7,915 nt of DNA from Ignavibacteria bacterium UBA4661. Lineage in GTDB: Bacteria; Bacteroidota; Ignavibacteria; Kapaibacteriales; UBA4661. The stretch is from contig DHLT01000202.1 of assembly GCA_002405405.1 (NCBI GenBank), positions 17,417 through 25,331 of the forward strand, given 5' to 3'. A program made the position numbers and the translations under genes. Below are positions 1 to 7,553 of this stretch, in pieces. Each line of letters opens with the position of its first letter. Position 1 is the first letter of the stretch. Under the pieces are notes generated by a model, which saw nothing but the letters and a program-made list of their open reading frames with translations, had not been told where the DNA came from and did not search any database.

Positions 1-82
1 AAATTGGGGAAGTCGGGGGGAGTCAGATCAGAACAACAAACGCAGAACGAGAGCAGACCCACAAATACAATCGGAAAGTTTC

Positions 83-88
83 TATAAT
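83..88 (+). promoter_or_regulatory. Candidate -10 element upstream of the protease gene
   Basis: A perfect TATAAT lies at 83-88. No convincing TTGACA-like -35 sits 16-18 bases upstream (the region around 59-66 reads roughly CCACAAAT) and no extended TG motif is present, so this is only half a sigma-70-type promoter. Initiation about 7 bases downstream would give a leader of roughly 45 nt containing a pyrimidine tract at about 108-121. No Bacteroidota-type TAnnTTTG box is seen here. The rest of 1-121 shows no gene or other signal. Confidence 0.35.
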
Positions 89-139
89 CGTTGAGTAAAG
101 TTCTAATCCTTTTTTCTTTTCATGTATTGTTACGGTAGT

Positions 140-3100
140 ATGAAACAATCGGTACAATGGCTTGTGCGATGCGCAAGCGCATGGTGTGTGGCAGTGCTGA
201 GTGTAGGTGCCATAGTGCTTTCGGCACAGACAACAACCCTGCACGGTGATGAGTCTAATCCCGCGATTCGACAATCGGCAGAAAAATCTTTCGATCAACC
301 CGTTCGGCTTTCCACTGAGGCATTGCAGTCTGCTATGCAGACAAGCGTGCAATTTCGTGGGGAATTGTTGTACAATATTGTTCTGTCGAACGGTGCACCT
401 TCAGCAGATGGTTTTACGCCTGCGCCTACAGTGATTCCCGTATATCGCCAACCCAAAGGTGCATATATCGAGAATGTTGTGATGGTGAAAACCAAACGCA
501 TGTTTTCGATAGGTAAGGGAGCTACAACGCTTGGTACAGCCGCTTTGCAAGGTACATTAGCGGCATACAGTGTGAGCAATGTGCGCCATATCTTTCCGCA
601 ATTTGGTCAAGGAAAACTTGCTTCAAGCGATGAACAAGGTATCAGTCGCTGGTACGAAGTACGGTATTCAGCACCGTTCGATGTGTATGATGTCTGCAAA
701 GATTTGATGAAAAATCCCGATGTCGAAGCTGCAGAGCCAAGCTATGTATACCAACTCGCACAAAACCGTGTTGTACCCAATGATCCCCTATATACACAAC
801 AGTATGAGTGGCAACGTATTCAAGCAGAATTTGCATGGGCAATTACCCAAGGCAATCCAAATCTTGTTATTGCTATTGTAGATTCCGGTGGCGATGTCAA
901 TCATGAAGATTTAGCATCCAAAATTTGGACAAACCCCGGCGAAACAGGCAATGATGCGCAAGGACGCGACCGTAGAACCAATGGTATCGATGATGATGGC
1001 AATGGTAAAGTTGATGATTGGCGCGGCTGGGATTTTGTCGGAAATGTTAACGCTAATGAACGTGGCCTTGGAATCTTTCGACAAAATAATTTTCCTTTTT
1101 CTCGTAGACCAAACCTAGCAACCGGTGATGGACAAAATCATGGTGTACATGTCGCAGGTTCAGCAGCAGGTGCAGGTAACAATGGTACCGGTGGTGCAAG
1201 TGCAGCACAAAATTGCCGTATTATGGCAATTAAATGTTCGAGTGATGACCCTCTTGTTGCCACATCAGTGTTCAACGGCTACGAAGGTATCATGTATGCC
1301 GCAGAAATGGGCGCAAGTGTGATTAACTGTTCATGGGGCGGTGGTGCCGCATCGGTTTTCGGACAGAATGTTGTCTATCAAGCAACAGCAATGGGTTCGC
1401 TTGTTGTTGCCGCGGCAGGAAATAGTGGCGTTGTACAAGACGTAGCACAGTATCCTGCAGACTTCTTTCCGGTATTGTCCGTCGGAGCTTCTGATATACG
1501 CGATCTGCCTGTAAATACTGCCAATGGTCATTTCTTCGGTTCAAACTTTGGTATCGGAACCGATGTATGGGCGCCGGGTTTTAATATCTTGAGTACTGTT
1601 AGTGAGAATCGTTATGCGGTGTATAGCGGCACCTCGATGGCATCGCCTATTACAGCAGGTATTGCCGCACTTGTACGTTCGGTGAATCCGACATGGACAC
1701 CGACTCAAGTTAAGGAACACATCCGCACAACTTCGGATAATATTCTTGCTTCAACCGGTGCAACAACGCGCCCGATTCAGCAATATGGACGCTTGAATGC
1801 CTTCCGAGCAGTAACAGCCAATCGTGCCGGTGGAGCGTCATTACCCGGTATCAGTCACAATGAGCGTGTGCTCGTTGCATCACCAACAGGTATTGTCAAT
1901 ACAAGTGCTCCAACACAGATACGCTTAGTGTTGCAAAATTTTGTTGGTCTTTCGGCTGCAACGAATGTTCGTGTAAACATTGTTCCGGTTACCGTATCAC
2001 CCCTTGCACGTGTCTTCGACCGATTGGCAGTGCAATCACCTGATGTACAAATTGCATCATTGGCACCCGGACAAACAGCGAATGCAGATTTTACGGTACA
2101 ACTTCTACCCGGAGCATTTACAGGCACAGGCACTCGCCGTATTGACTTGCTTATGACGATTACTGCCGATGGTGGCTATGTGAATTATGAGCGTGTGGCA
2201 CTCTTCTATGATGTTGCAAACCCAACTTCGACCAATCAAGTTGCGGCACTTGCCGGTCAAATTGATTTTCCTGCTTCCAATGAGCCAACAACGGTACCAA
2301 CAATTCTGCGCAATATTGGTACAGGACCATTCGTGGTTACGTCGGCAACATTTTCCGGTACCACCGCAAGCGAATTCGCTTTGACCTCCGCACTCGATGT
2401 TGCTACGCCTTTGGCAACGGCAACCAACCGCGCAATAAATGTTACCATGCGTCCGCAGTCGGCAGGTACGAAATCAGCGACTTTGACACTCAACGGTGTC
2501 CTTGCACCGACCCCGATACAAGCTTATACTTTTAGCTCGTCAGCGGGAACATATTCAGAAATCACCGATGGTACTGTGTATCGCAATGCAAGTAATACTC
2601 TACTCGATGATGAGGAATTTGTCGTACGGTTACCGTTTGTTTTCACATATGGTGGTGTCCGCGCCGATAGCTTGCGACTCTCCTCCAATGGCTTTATTGG
2701 CGTAAATGTAGCCGGTCTGACACCACTCAGCAATGCACTGGTTTCGACTGTGGCGGCAAGTGGTATTATCGCACCATTCAACCGCGATTTGGTGCAACGC
2801 GCCGATGGCGAACTGCGCTCAACTATCCTTGGTACAGCACCGAATCGCGTGTTTGTAGCACAATGGACAAACTTTAGCTTCTTTGTATCGGGCACAACTC
2901 TTCCAAATACACGATTCAATTTCCAAGTGCGCTTGTACGAAACATCGAATCGCATTGAGGTTATTTATGGCACAATGCAAAACGATGCTGTGCTTGCGAC
3001 GAATCCTCTGACTATCTATACGGTACAAGCAGGATTACGGGGCGCATCGAATGCAGATTTCAACAATCGTGAAGTTGTTTTCGGCGGTGCATCGTCGTGG

Positions 3101-6019
3101 GTAAATTCTCTCCGTGGAGCAACAAATGCGGCAACGCTTGCGGTGCTCTCGAATCCCCCTGCGGCAAATGCTAACGCCATTCCACCATCGGGCCTGACCT
3201 ACACATGGTTGCCGGGTACCGGTTCGCAAACAAATTTACCAACCTTTACAACAACCGCTCCGATTACAGCAACCGTACCGACAACAGCACCGCTCTTGCG
3301 GACAACATCGGCAAGTATTGCTTTTGGTACGGTAACGCTTGGACAAACATTGATTCGTCCGGTCGTTCTGCAAAATCTGAGTACACTGGTGCCGATTAAC
3401 AATATCAATCTTGTCCTAACGGGCGAGGCATCATCTGATTATCGTATTGTTTCGACAACAACAACCATTTCTTCCCTTGCGCCGAACAGCACTGTGACTG
3501 TATTGGTAGAATTCCGTCCATCGGTCGTGGGTAGTATTGGCGGTAATCGCAAAGCAGAACTTGTTGCGACTGTACAAGGCGGTCAGCAAGTGATAGTCGA
3601 TCTCCGTGGTGCAGGTGCGGGTGTGGTTGGTGGTAGTACTGCCCAACGCATTCTCCGTGCGGGCTTTGGTGCGCAAGCAGATTTAGGTGCGCCTTTGGCA
3701 AATATTTCGCTTGATGTATCGCCGCTTCCACGTTTGGGAACATTCGTGAATTCAACGACGCTGACGTTGCGCAATCGCGGTACACAGACCATTGTTGTGA
3801 GTTCGGCAACCTTTTCCGGTCTCGGTGCAAGCGAATACTCGATTCTCACGCCATTCCCGATTACGATACCGACCGGTGCATCGGTGCCGATGGTTATTCG
3901 ATTTACTCCAACCATAGCAGGTGAGAAATTCCCACTCCTGAGCTTTACAGGAAATATGGATGATAACATCACTCTTCGTATCGTAAGTGCCGGAACATTA
4001 CCGCGTTTCTTGAATATTACGCCTCGAACTGCAACAACAGTATTGAATTCGACGCCGCAAGAACTCTATCCGATCAATATGCCGACTGTTCCGGTAGGTG
4101 GTTTTACTACAGCAGGAACAATTACACTCACGAACTCAACCGGTACAACGGCAACCGTAAGCAGTATTGAATTTACAGGTGCAAATGCGGGTGATTTCTC
4201 GGTATTCTCGGGTGTGCCGGTAACATTGGCACCGGGGCAAACGCAAACAGTACGCTTCCGTTTCGCACCAACAGCAGCAGGTTACCGTACGGCACTCTTG
4301 ACCTTGCGTCATACAGCACCGGGTTTGCAAACCGAAACGATCCAAATCAATGGTACGGCAATTACCTCGCGACAGCTTGGTTCTTCGACCGTGAATGCAT
4401 GGACGATGACTGCTAATGTCGGTGGAGCAGTCGAAGCAACGGGCTTTACTGTATTTAATCGTGGTTCCGACACTGTTCGTATTACACGAGTATATTTGGC
4501 AGGTCGCAATGCAAATGAGTTTAGTATTGCTACAGGCGGTACAGCAACGCTGATTGCTCCCGGAACATCGGTGGTCTTTGGTGTACGGTTTGCGCCAACC
4601 AGTCCTGGCTCAAAATCGGTCTCATTGATGATGGAATCGAACGCTGATCAACCGATATGGAATATCGTGAATGTTAGTGGTACAGCAACGGGTGGATTGC
4701 TTACTCCTATTTCTTCTACTGCCAATCTTGGTGATACGCTTTCGATAGCGATTCGTGTAGCAGGTCTTACGAATCCTTTTAACACGGCATTGGCACAACA
4801 TACAGGTTTGGTACGATTCCCGGCAGGTTCTTTTGAGCCACTTAATGCTGATCAGCAAGGCGTTATTCGCAATGGAGTGCGCTTTATTCGTTTTACGATT
4901 GCTTCGGTGAGTGTGCTTCCGGCAGATTCCGTTGTGCTACGTATTCCTGTGCGTGTGTTGCTTCCATTGGGAACAAACTTCAATGACTTCTTGCCGGTGG
5001 TAAGTATCGATTCATTACAAGCAATTGGTGCCGGTGTTGGGTTGTCGGCAATTGGCGGGAATTTTATAACAGTTGTCAATACTGTGTTCCTTCCACAAGT
5101 ACTCTTCAATTCAACTGTTAATGTTCCGCTCCGCATTTACAATGGTTCGGCAACAGCCCAAACACCGCAATTCACCGTAGCGGCTCCGGCAGGTGCTACA
5201 GCGAGTATGACGATGGTACCAAATGCACCGATTCCTCCTAATGGCATCGGCACGGCTGTTCTGCAATACAATGCCGCAACACCGGGTCAGCGTCTCTTTA
5301 CCTTTACGCAAGTTGGTGCCGGCACATACAATGGTGCGGCAACCACTGTTGGCGGAACGCTCCAAGGTCCAACGCTTGCAGGTCGCCCGGGTGATACAGT
5401 GGTGTTGTCCTTTAGCTTAACCAATATTATCAATCCGCAAAGCTTGCCATTTATGGGTTTGACAGCTCGGGTACGCTTCAATGCTTCGCTTTTGGAGCCG
5501 ATTGATCCTGCACGGCGAGGTACCGTCAGCAATGGTGTACGAACACTGACATACTCGGTGGCAGATTTGCCGGCAGTTGGTACACTGACCATTCCTTGTC
5601 GTGTAGGACTTGGAAGCGACACAGCAACAGCAATTACGATTGACAATATTGTTACTCCACAAGGAGCATTAGGTTTTGTTCCTGCCAATGGAAACTTCTC
5701 TTTGCGTGGTGTGAATCGTGCCGGCGGCAATACGCGGATCATTGTATCGCCACGCTCAACCTTGGCGGTAACGGCGATCAGCCCGAACCCATCGAATGGT
5801 ATTCTCCAAACAACTCTGACTACGCAAGATGATCAGGTCGTCAGCATTGTTCTGCGTGATTTGTCGGGAACTGAAGTAAAACGCTTCGCACCGCGTACAG
5901 TCGGCAAAGGTGATACGTTCTTAACGCTCGATTGCTCCTTCGTGGCATCGGGCTCATATATGCTCACACTGGCAACTGCCGAGGATGCTGTTAGCGTGCC
6001 GGTCGTAGTGGTGAAATAA
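140..6019 (+). CDS. Secreted multidomain subtilisin-like (S8) serine protease with T9SS C-terminal sorting domain
   Basis: This is a 1,959-residue cell-surface or secreted serine endopeptidase. Residues 1-29 form a Sec signal peptide (basic start, hydrophobic core, LSA|Q cleavage). About 30-212 is a prodomain. The S8 catalytic domain spans about 213-560: Asp248 in VDSGG, His334 in NHGVHVAG, oxyanion Asn428 in AAGNSG, and Ser499 in SGTSMASP, so the catalytic set is complete. A calcium-loop-like DDDGNGKVDD sits at 284-293. Then follow a beta-sandwich (572-690), ASH/choice-of-anchor-D-like repeats (about 700-787, 1052-1160, 1189-1284, 1291-1409, 1411-1517), a larger unassigned beta domain (796-1050), two cohesin-like modules and a T9SS type-A-like domain (1873-1959, with PNPSNG at 1882-1887 and a GSYMLTL end). 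An ATG at 122 would add MYCYGS. I prefer 140 because it begins a canonical signal peptide; neither ATG has a Shine-Dalgarno sequence. The substrate is unknown; the stalk suggests surface display or adhesion (inference). Confidence 0.93.
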   Translation: MKQSVQWLVRCASAWCVAVLSVGAIVLSAQTTTLHGDESNPAIRQSAEKSFDQPVRLSTEALQSAMQTSVQFRGELLYNIVLSNGAPSADGFTPAPTVIPVYRQPKGAYIENVVMVKTKRMFSIGKGATTLGTAALQGTLAAYSVSNVRHIFPQFGQGKLASSDEQGISRWYEVRYSAPFDVYDVCKDLMKNPDVEAAEPSYVYQLAQNRVVPNDPLYTQQYEWQRIQAEFAWAITQGNPNLVIAIVDSGGDVNHEDLASKIWTNPGETGNDAQGRDRRTNGIDDDGNGKVDDWRGWDFVGNVNANERGLGIFRQNNFPFSRRPNLATGDGQNHGVHVAGSAAGAGNNGTGGASAAQNCRIMAIKCSSDDPLVATSVFNGYEGIMYAAEMGASVINCSWGGGAASVFGQNVVYQATAMGSLVVAAAGNSGVVQDVAQYPADFFPVLSVGASDIRDLPVNTANGHFFGSNFGIGTDVWAPGFNILSTVSENRYAVYSGTSMASPITAGIAALVRSVNPTWTPTQVKEHIRTTSDNILASTGATTRPIQQYGRLNAFRAVTANRAGGASLPGISHNERVLVASPTGIVNTSAPTQIRLVLQNFVGLSAATNVRVNIVPVTVSPLARVFDRLAVQSPDVQIASLAPGQTANADFTVQLLPGAFTGTGTRRIDLLMTITADGGYVNYERVALFYDVANPTSTNQVAALAGQIDFPASNEPTTVPTILRNIGTGPFVVTSATFSGTTASEFALTSALDVATPLATATNRAINVTMRPQSAGTKSATLTLNGVLAPTPIQAYTFSSSAGTYSEITDGTVYRNASNTLLDDEEFVVRLPFVFTYGGVRADSLRLSSNGFIGVNVAGLTPLSNALVSTVAASGIIAPFNRDLVQRADGELRSTILGTAPNRVFVAQWTNFSFFVSGTTLPNTRFNFQVRLYETSNRIEVIYGTMQNDAVLATNPLTIYTVQAGLRGASNADFNNREVVFGGASSWVNSLRGATNAATLAVLSNPPAANANAIPPSGLTYTWLPGTGSQTNLPTFTTTAPITATVPTTAPLLRTTSASIAFGTVTLGQTLIRPVVLQNLSTLVPINNINLVLTGEASSDYRIVSTTTTISSLAPNSTVTVLVEFRPSVVGSIGGNRKAELVATVQGGQQVIVDLRGAGAGVVGGSTAQRILRAGFGAQADLGAPLANISLDVSPLPRLGTFVNSTTLTLRNRGTQTIVVSSATFSGLGASEYSILTPFPITIPTGASVPMVIRFTPTIAGEKFPLLSFTGNMDDNITLRIVSAGTLPRFLNITPRTATTVLNSTPQELYPINMPTVPVGGFTTAGTITLTNSTGTTATVSSIEFTGANAGDFSVFSGVPVTLAPGQTQTVRFRFAPTAAGYRTALLTLRHTAPGLQTETIQINGTAITSRQLGSSTVNAWTMTANVGGAVEATGFTVFNRGSDTVRITRVYLAGRNANEFSIATGGTATLIAPGTSVVFGVRFAPTSPGSKSVSLMMESNADQPIWNIVNVSGTATGGLLTPISSTANLGDTLSIAIRVAGLTNPFNTALAQHTGLVRFPAGSFEPLNADQQGVIRNGVRFIRFTIASVSVLPADSVVLRIPVRVLLPLGTNFNDFLPVVSIDSLQAIGAGVGLSAIGGNFITVVNTVFLPQVLFNSTVNVPLRIYNGSATAQTPQFTVAAPAGATASMTMVPNAPIPPNGIGTAVLQYNAATPGQRLFTFTQVGAGTYNGAATTVGGTLQGPTLAGRPGDTVVLSFSLTNIINPQSLPFMGLTARVRFNASLLEPIDPARRGTVSNGVRTLTYSVADLPAVGTLTIPCRVGLGSDTATAITIDNIVTPQGALGFVPANGNFSLRGVNRAGGNTRIIVSPRSTLAVTAISPNPSNGILQTTLTTQDDQVVSIVLRDLSGTEVKRFAPRTVGKGDTFLTLDCSFVASGSYMLTLATAEDAVSVPVVVVK
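2237..4690 (+). repeat. Degenerate ASH/choice-of-anchor-D-like repeats inside the protease stalk
   Basis: About five diverged beta-sandwich repeats of roughly 90-120 residues lie in this part of the protease. They are interrupted by an unrelated beta domain at about 2525-3290. Each repeat has the same core: a hydrophobic strand, a 'gTGASEF/DYSI'-like motif, an APG-type turn and an RF/RP-x-x-xG motif. Examples are SATFSG followed by ASEF (Ser735), SATFSG followed by ASEY (Ser1222), IEFTGANAGDFSV, and YLAGRNANEFSI. Repeats 1 and 3 are the closest pair, and their DNA is also nearly the same over about 20 bases at 2342 and 3803. Such repeats are typical spacers or stalks in large envelope proteins of this superphylum. 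The exact number and boundaries are read by eye. Confidence 0.7.
4691..5720 (+). repeat. Duplicated cohesin-like module pair inside the protease
   Basis: Two homologous modules lie at about 4691-5080 (residues 1518-1647) and 5357-5720 (1740-1861), separated by a distinct beta-sandwich of about 90 residues. Shared landmarks are GDT (Gly1531 and Gly1751), a VRF-x-A...EP strand, NGVR (Asn1578 and Asn1798) and a closing GNF (Gly1640 and Gly1851). The first two landmarks are exactly 220 residues apart, and the second module is 9 residues shorter before GNF. The pattern of a GDT/GDTV start and a long beta-sandwich resembles cohesin-type carbohydrate-binding-fold modules, but the fold assignment is inferred from the sequence pattern alone. 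No dockerin partner is visible in the window. Confidence 0.6.
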
Positions 6020-6044
6020 GCTTGTTGTGTTTTTGTGAAATACA

Positions 6045-6126
6045 TGATCACCTCACCCTGTCTTGCAGACATCCCTCTCCTTTGAGGAGAGGGAATGTGA
6101 GCAAAGCGAACAAGGGTGAGGTATCA
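6045..6126. repeat. Imperfect 82-bp intergenic palindrome, probable dispersed hairpin repeat
   Basis: Outer arms: 6050-6059 (ACCTCACCCT) pairs perfectly with 6113-6122, and 6045-6048 (TGAT) with 6123-6126 (ATCA) across one bulged base. A short middle helix joins TTGC (6063-6066) and GCAA (6101-6104). The inner stem pairs 6069-6080 (ACATCCCTCTCC) with 6086-6098 with one bulged A, around a TTTGA loop. Nearly the whole element can therefore fold into one long interrupted hairpin. It fills most of the gap between the protease and the barrel gene. There is no T-tract after it, so it is a poor intrinsic terminator. It has no obvious target-site duplication or ORF. REP/MITE-like identity is inferred from structure and placement; copy number cannot be seen here. 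Confidence 0.7.
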
Positions 6127-6141
6127 AGTAGGCAAATTATT

Positions 6142-6972
6142 ATGAAATCCTTTTCAACTCATTTTATGTCAAAACGTATGAAAATACAACAAGCAATTAC
6201 TCTGCTGTGTGCCCTCGTGCTATGCTCCGTAGGAGTCTTGGCGCAAACGACACCTGACAAAAAACTCTCGTTTGGTGTGTTTGCCGGAGCGGCTGTGAAT
6301 CTCCACAATGCGAACTTTACGGAGTTTGCATCGGCACCGATTTACTCGCCGCGTACAGGAGCCAGCAATGAACCGGCAAATTTCACTGCAACATCGAAAG
6401 CCGGCATTGTTGTCGGTGGTTTTGTAGAATATACCTTGTCGCCGAAATGGGCGATACAAGGGCGAATTCTGTATGCCGACCGTGCGGGTGATTTGACGAC
6501 AAGCGAGAATATCGTGATCGGGTTGAATGCCCCTGTGAATGGCTCAACTATCGTCAATGCGCAAAGTAATTATACCATTGCAGGCAAGCTGTCTACGCTC
6601 AATATCGAGCCAACTTTGGTCTTTGCACCGCTTGATGGTGTGGGATTACGTGTCATGGCGGGTGCCGGGTTGAATCTTCTTATGGGGAAATCAACGACCA
6701 TCACCGAGGCATTAGTACTTCCCGCGGGAGTATCCGCGGGCTTTGCTGATGCAGGTAATGGGCAATACACAACCTCGCGGACGCTGTTTAGCGGTGATTT
6801 GCCCGGAGCAACAAGTATGATTCTTTCTATCAATGCAGGTGTAGGATACGATATTGCCGTCGGTAGTATCACGCTGACACCCGAATTGATGGCATCGATG
6901 ATGGCGGGTAATTTTGCTGATGTGTCGTGGAACGCACCTGCCATTCGCTTTGGTGTAGGAGCGCGGTTCTAA
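6142..6972 (+). CDS. Outer-membrane beta-barrel protein with signal peptide
   Basis: This 276-residue protein is predicted to be exported by Sec and inserted into the outer membrane. From the chosen start the signal peptide has a basic n-region, a hydrophobic stretch (AITLLCALVLCSVGVLA) and a cleavage before Gln-Thr-Thr. The mature part alternates short amphipathic strands and loops (KLSFGVFAGAAV, AGIVVGGFVEYTL, KWAIQGRILYA, LRVMAGAGLNLL, ILSINAGVGYDI) and ends in IRFGVGARF, with the C-terminal Phe typical of barrels. The size suits a small barrel of the PorT/OmpW-like general class; the exact family and cargo are unknown. Frame opens at 6022, but that would read through the palindrome. An AGG at 6130-6132 precedes 6142 weakly; 6166 and 6178 are alternatives, 6178 giving the most compact signal peptide. 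It lies 122 bases after the protease stop with no terminator between, so co-transcription is possible. Confidence 0.82.
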   Translation: MKSFSTHFMSKRMKIQQAITLLCALVLCSVGVLAQTTPDKKLSFGVFAGAAVNLHNANFTEFASAPIYSPRTGASNEPANFTATSKAGIVVGGFVEYTLSPKWAIQGRILYADRAGDLTTSENIVIGLNAPVNGSTIVNAQSNYTIAGKLSTLNIEPTLVFAPLDGVGLRVMAGAGLNLLMGKSTTITEALVLPAGVSAGFADAGNGQYTTSRTLFSGDLPGATSMILSINAGVGYDIAVGSITLTPELMASMMAGNFADVSWNAPAIRFGVGARF

Positions 6973-6988
6973 GAATACACTGCTCATA

Positions 6989-7025
6989 AAAAAGGGATTC
7001 ACTCGTGTAATGTGAATCCCTTTTT
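6989..7025. terminator. Bidirectional intrinsic terminator
   Basis: A perfect 14-bp stem pairs 6989-7002 (AAAAAGGGATTCAC) with 7012-7025 around a 9-base loop. A T-rich run follows on the + side (7021-7034, one G interrupting), and the matching A-run at 6988-6993 gives a U-tract for transcripts read from the - strand. It lies 16 bases past the stop of the barrel gene and 21 bases past the stop of the - strand GAF gene, so one hairpin can end both convergent units. Confidence 0.9.
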
Positions 7026-7046
7026 GTTTTTTCTTCTGCGAGAATA

Positions 7047-7547
7047 TTATCCTGCCACTTTGCCGAGTTTGAAGACAATATTGAGCATTGTCCCCATAGC
7101 TTGTAAGAAGGTAATATGCTCTTCATTCCAGTAGATACGATTTTCGCAATTTTCACAACAGAGTACACCGGCAACTTGCCCGCCCACAAGGATTGGTACA
7201 TCAAGGAGAGACTTGATGTCAAGCGGATCGAAATACAACTCATTGAAGCAGGATGTTGCGGGATGCGAGAGTGCATCGGAAGCAATCATGACATCACCTG
7301 TAATAATGGCATCGAAATACTCAGGAAAATCTTCTTTGTGAAGTGCAACACCTTTGGAGTGTTCACCGGTTCGCGTATCGATCAAATCAAGTGAAGTAAT
7401 GGAGTCTCTATGTTCATTCATGACCCAGACACTAGCACGAGTTGATCCTATTTTGGCGACAATATCCTGCGTAACCGCCTGAAAAAGTTCATCTACCGAA
7501 ACGGTACCTTTGGTCAAACCAATGACCTTTTCTTTGATATGTTCCAT
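7047..7547 (-). CDS. Stand-alone GAF-domain protein, likely signalling sensor
   Basis: This 166-residue cytoplasmic protein is made almost wholly of one GAF domain (about residues 15-160), a small-molecule or redox sensing fold. Recognisable core features are the VWVMNEHRDSI strand, DALSHPATSCFNELYFDPLDIKSLLDVPI (about 91-119), the GGQVAGVLCCEN strand (122-132) and the RIYWNEEHITFLQAMG helix start (137-152). There is no attached kinase, cyclase or DNA-binding domain and no membrane segment. The frame opens at 7667, but upstream of 7547 it translates A/T-run DNA into an implausible Phe/Cys-rich leader; Met at 7547 begins MEHIKEKV, which fits GAF N-terminal helices. No Shine-Dalgarno sequence precedes it. 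The gene lies 125 bases after the histidine-kinase stop on the same strand, suggesting linked signalling. The ligand is unknown; Cys100, Cys130, Cys131 and Cys134 are an unusual group. Confidence 0.85.
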   Translation of the reverse strand: MEHIKEKVIGLTKGTVSVDELFQAVTQDIVAKIGSTRASVWVMNEHRDSITSLDLIDTRTGEHSKGVALHKEDFPEYFDAIITGDVMIASDALSHPATSCFNELYFDPLDIKSLLDVPILVGGQVAGVLCCENCENRIYWNEEHITFLQAMGTMLNIVFKLGKVAG

Positions 7548-7553
7548 AGCGCG

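Noticed and set aside
122..139. Upstream ATG of the protease frame at 122
   Set aside because: It adds MYCYGS before a canonical signal peptide, and has no Shine-Dalgarno sequence; kept only as an alternative start.
2524..2955. 143-residue frame on the - strand inside the protease
   Set aside because: Low-complexity shadow of the + strand coding sequence, with no recognisable domain or start signal.
4691..5720. Cellulosome-type scaffoldin
   Set aside because: Only cohesin-like folds are suggested; there is no dockerin, CBM cellulase or scaffoldin gene set in the window.
5287..5742. 151-residue frame on the - strand inside the protease
   Set aside because: Shadow of the repetitive Thr/Ala/Gly-rich coding region on the opposite strand.
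6045..6126. Rho-independent terminator for the protease
   Set aside because: The stem is long, but there is no following T-run on the + strand; a REP/MITE-like repeat fits better.
6022..6141. Long N-terminal extension of the barrel protein from an ATG at 6022
   Set aside because: It would translate the palindromic repeat and put a charged 40-residue leader before the signal peptide.
6869..7285. 138-residue frame on the - strand spanning the terminator
   Set aside because: It crosses the terminator hairpin, overlaps two better-supported genes and shows no domain.
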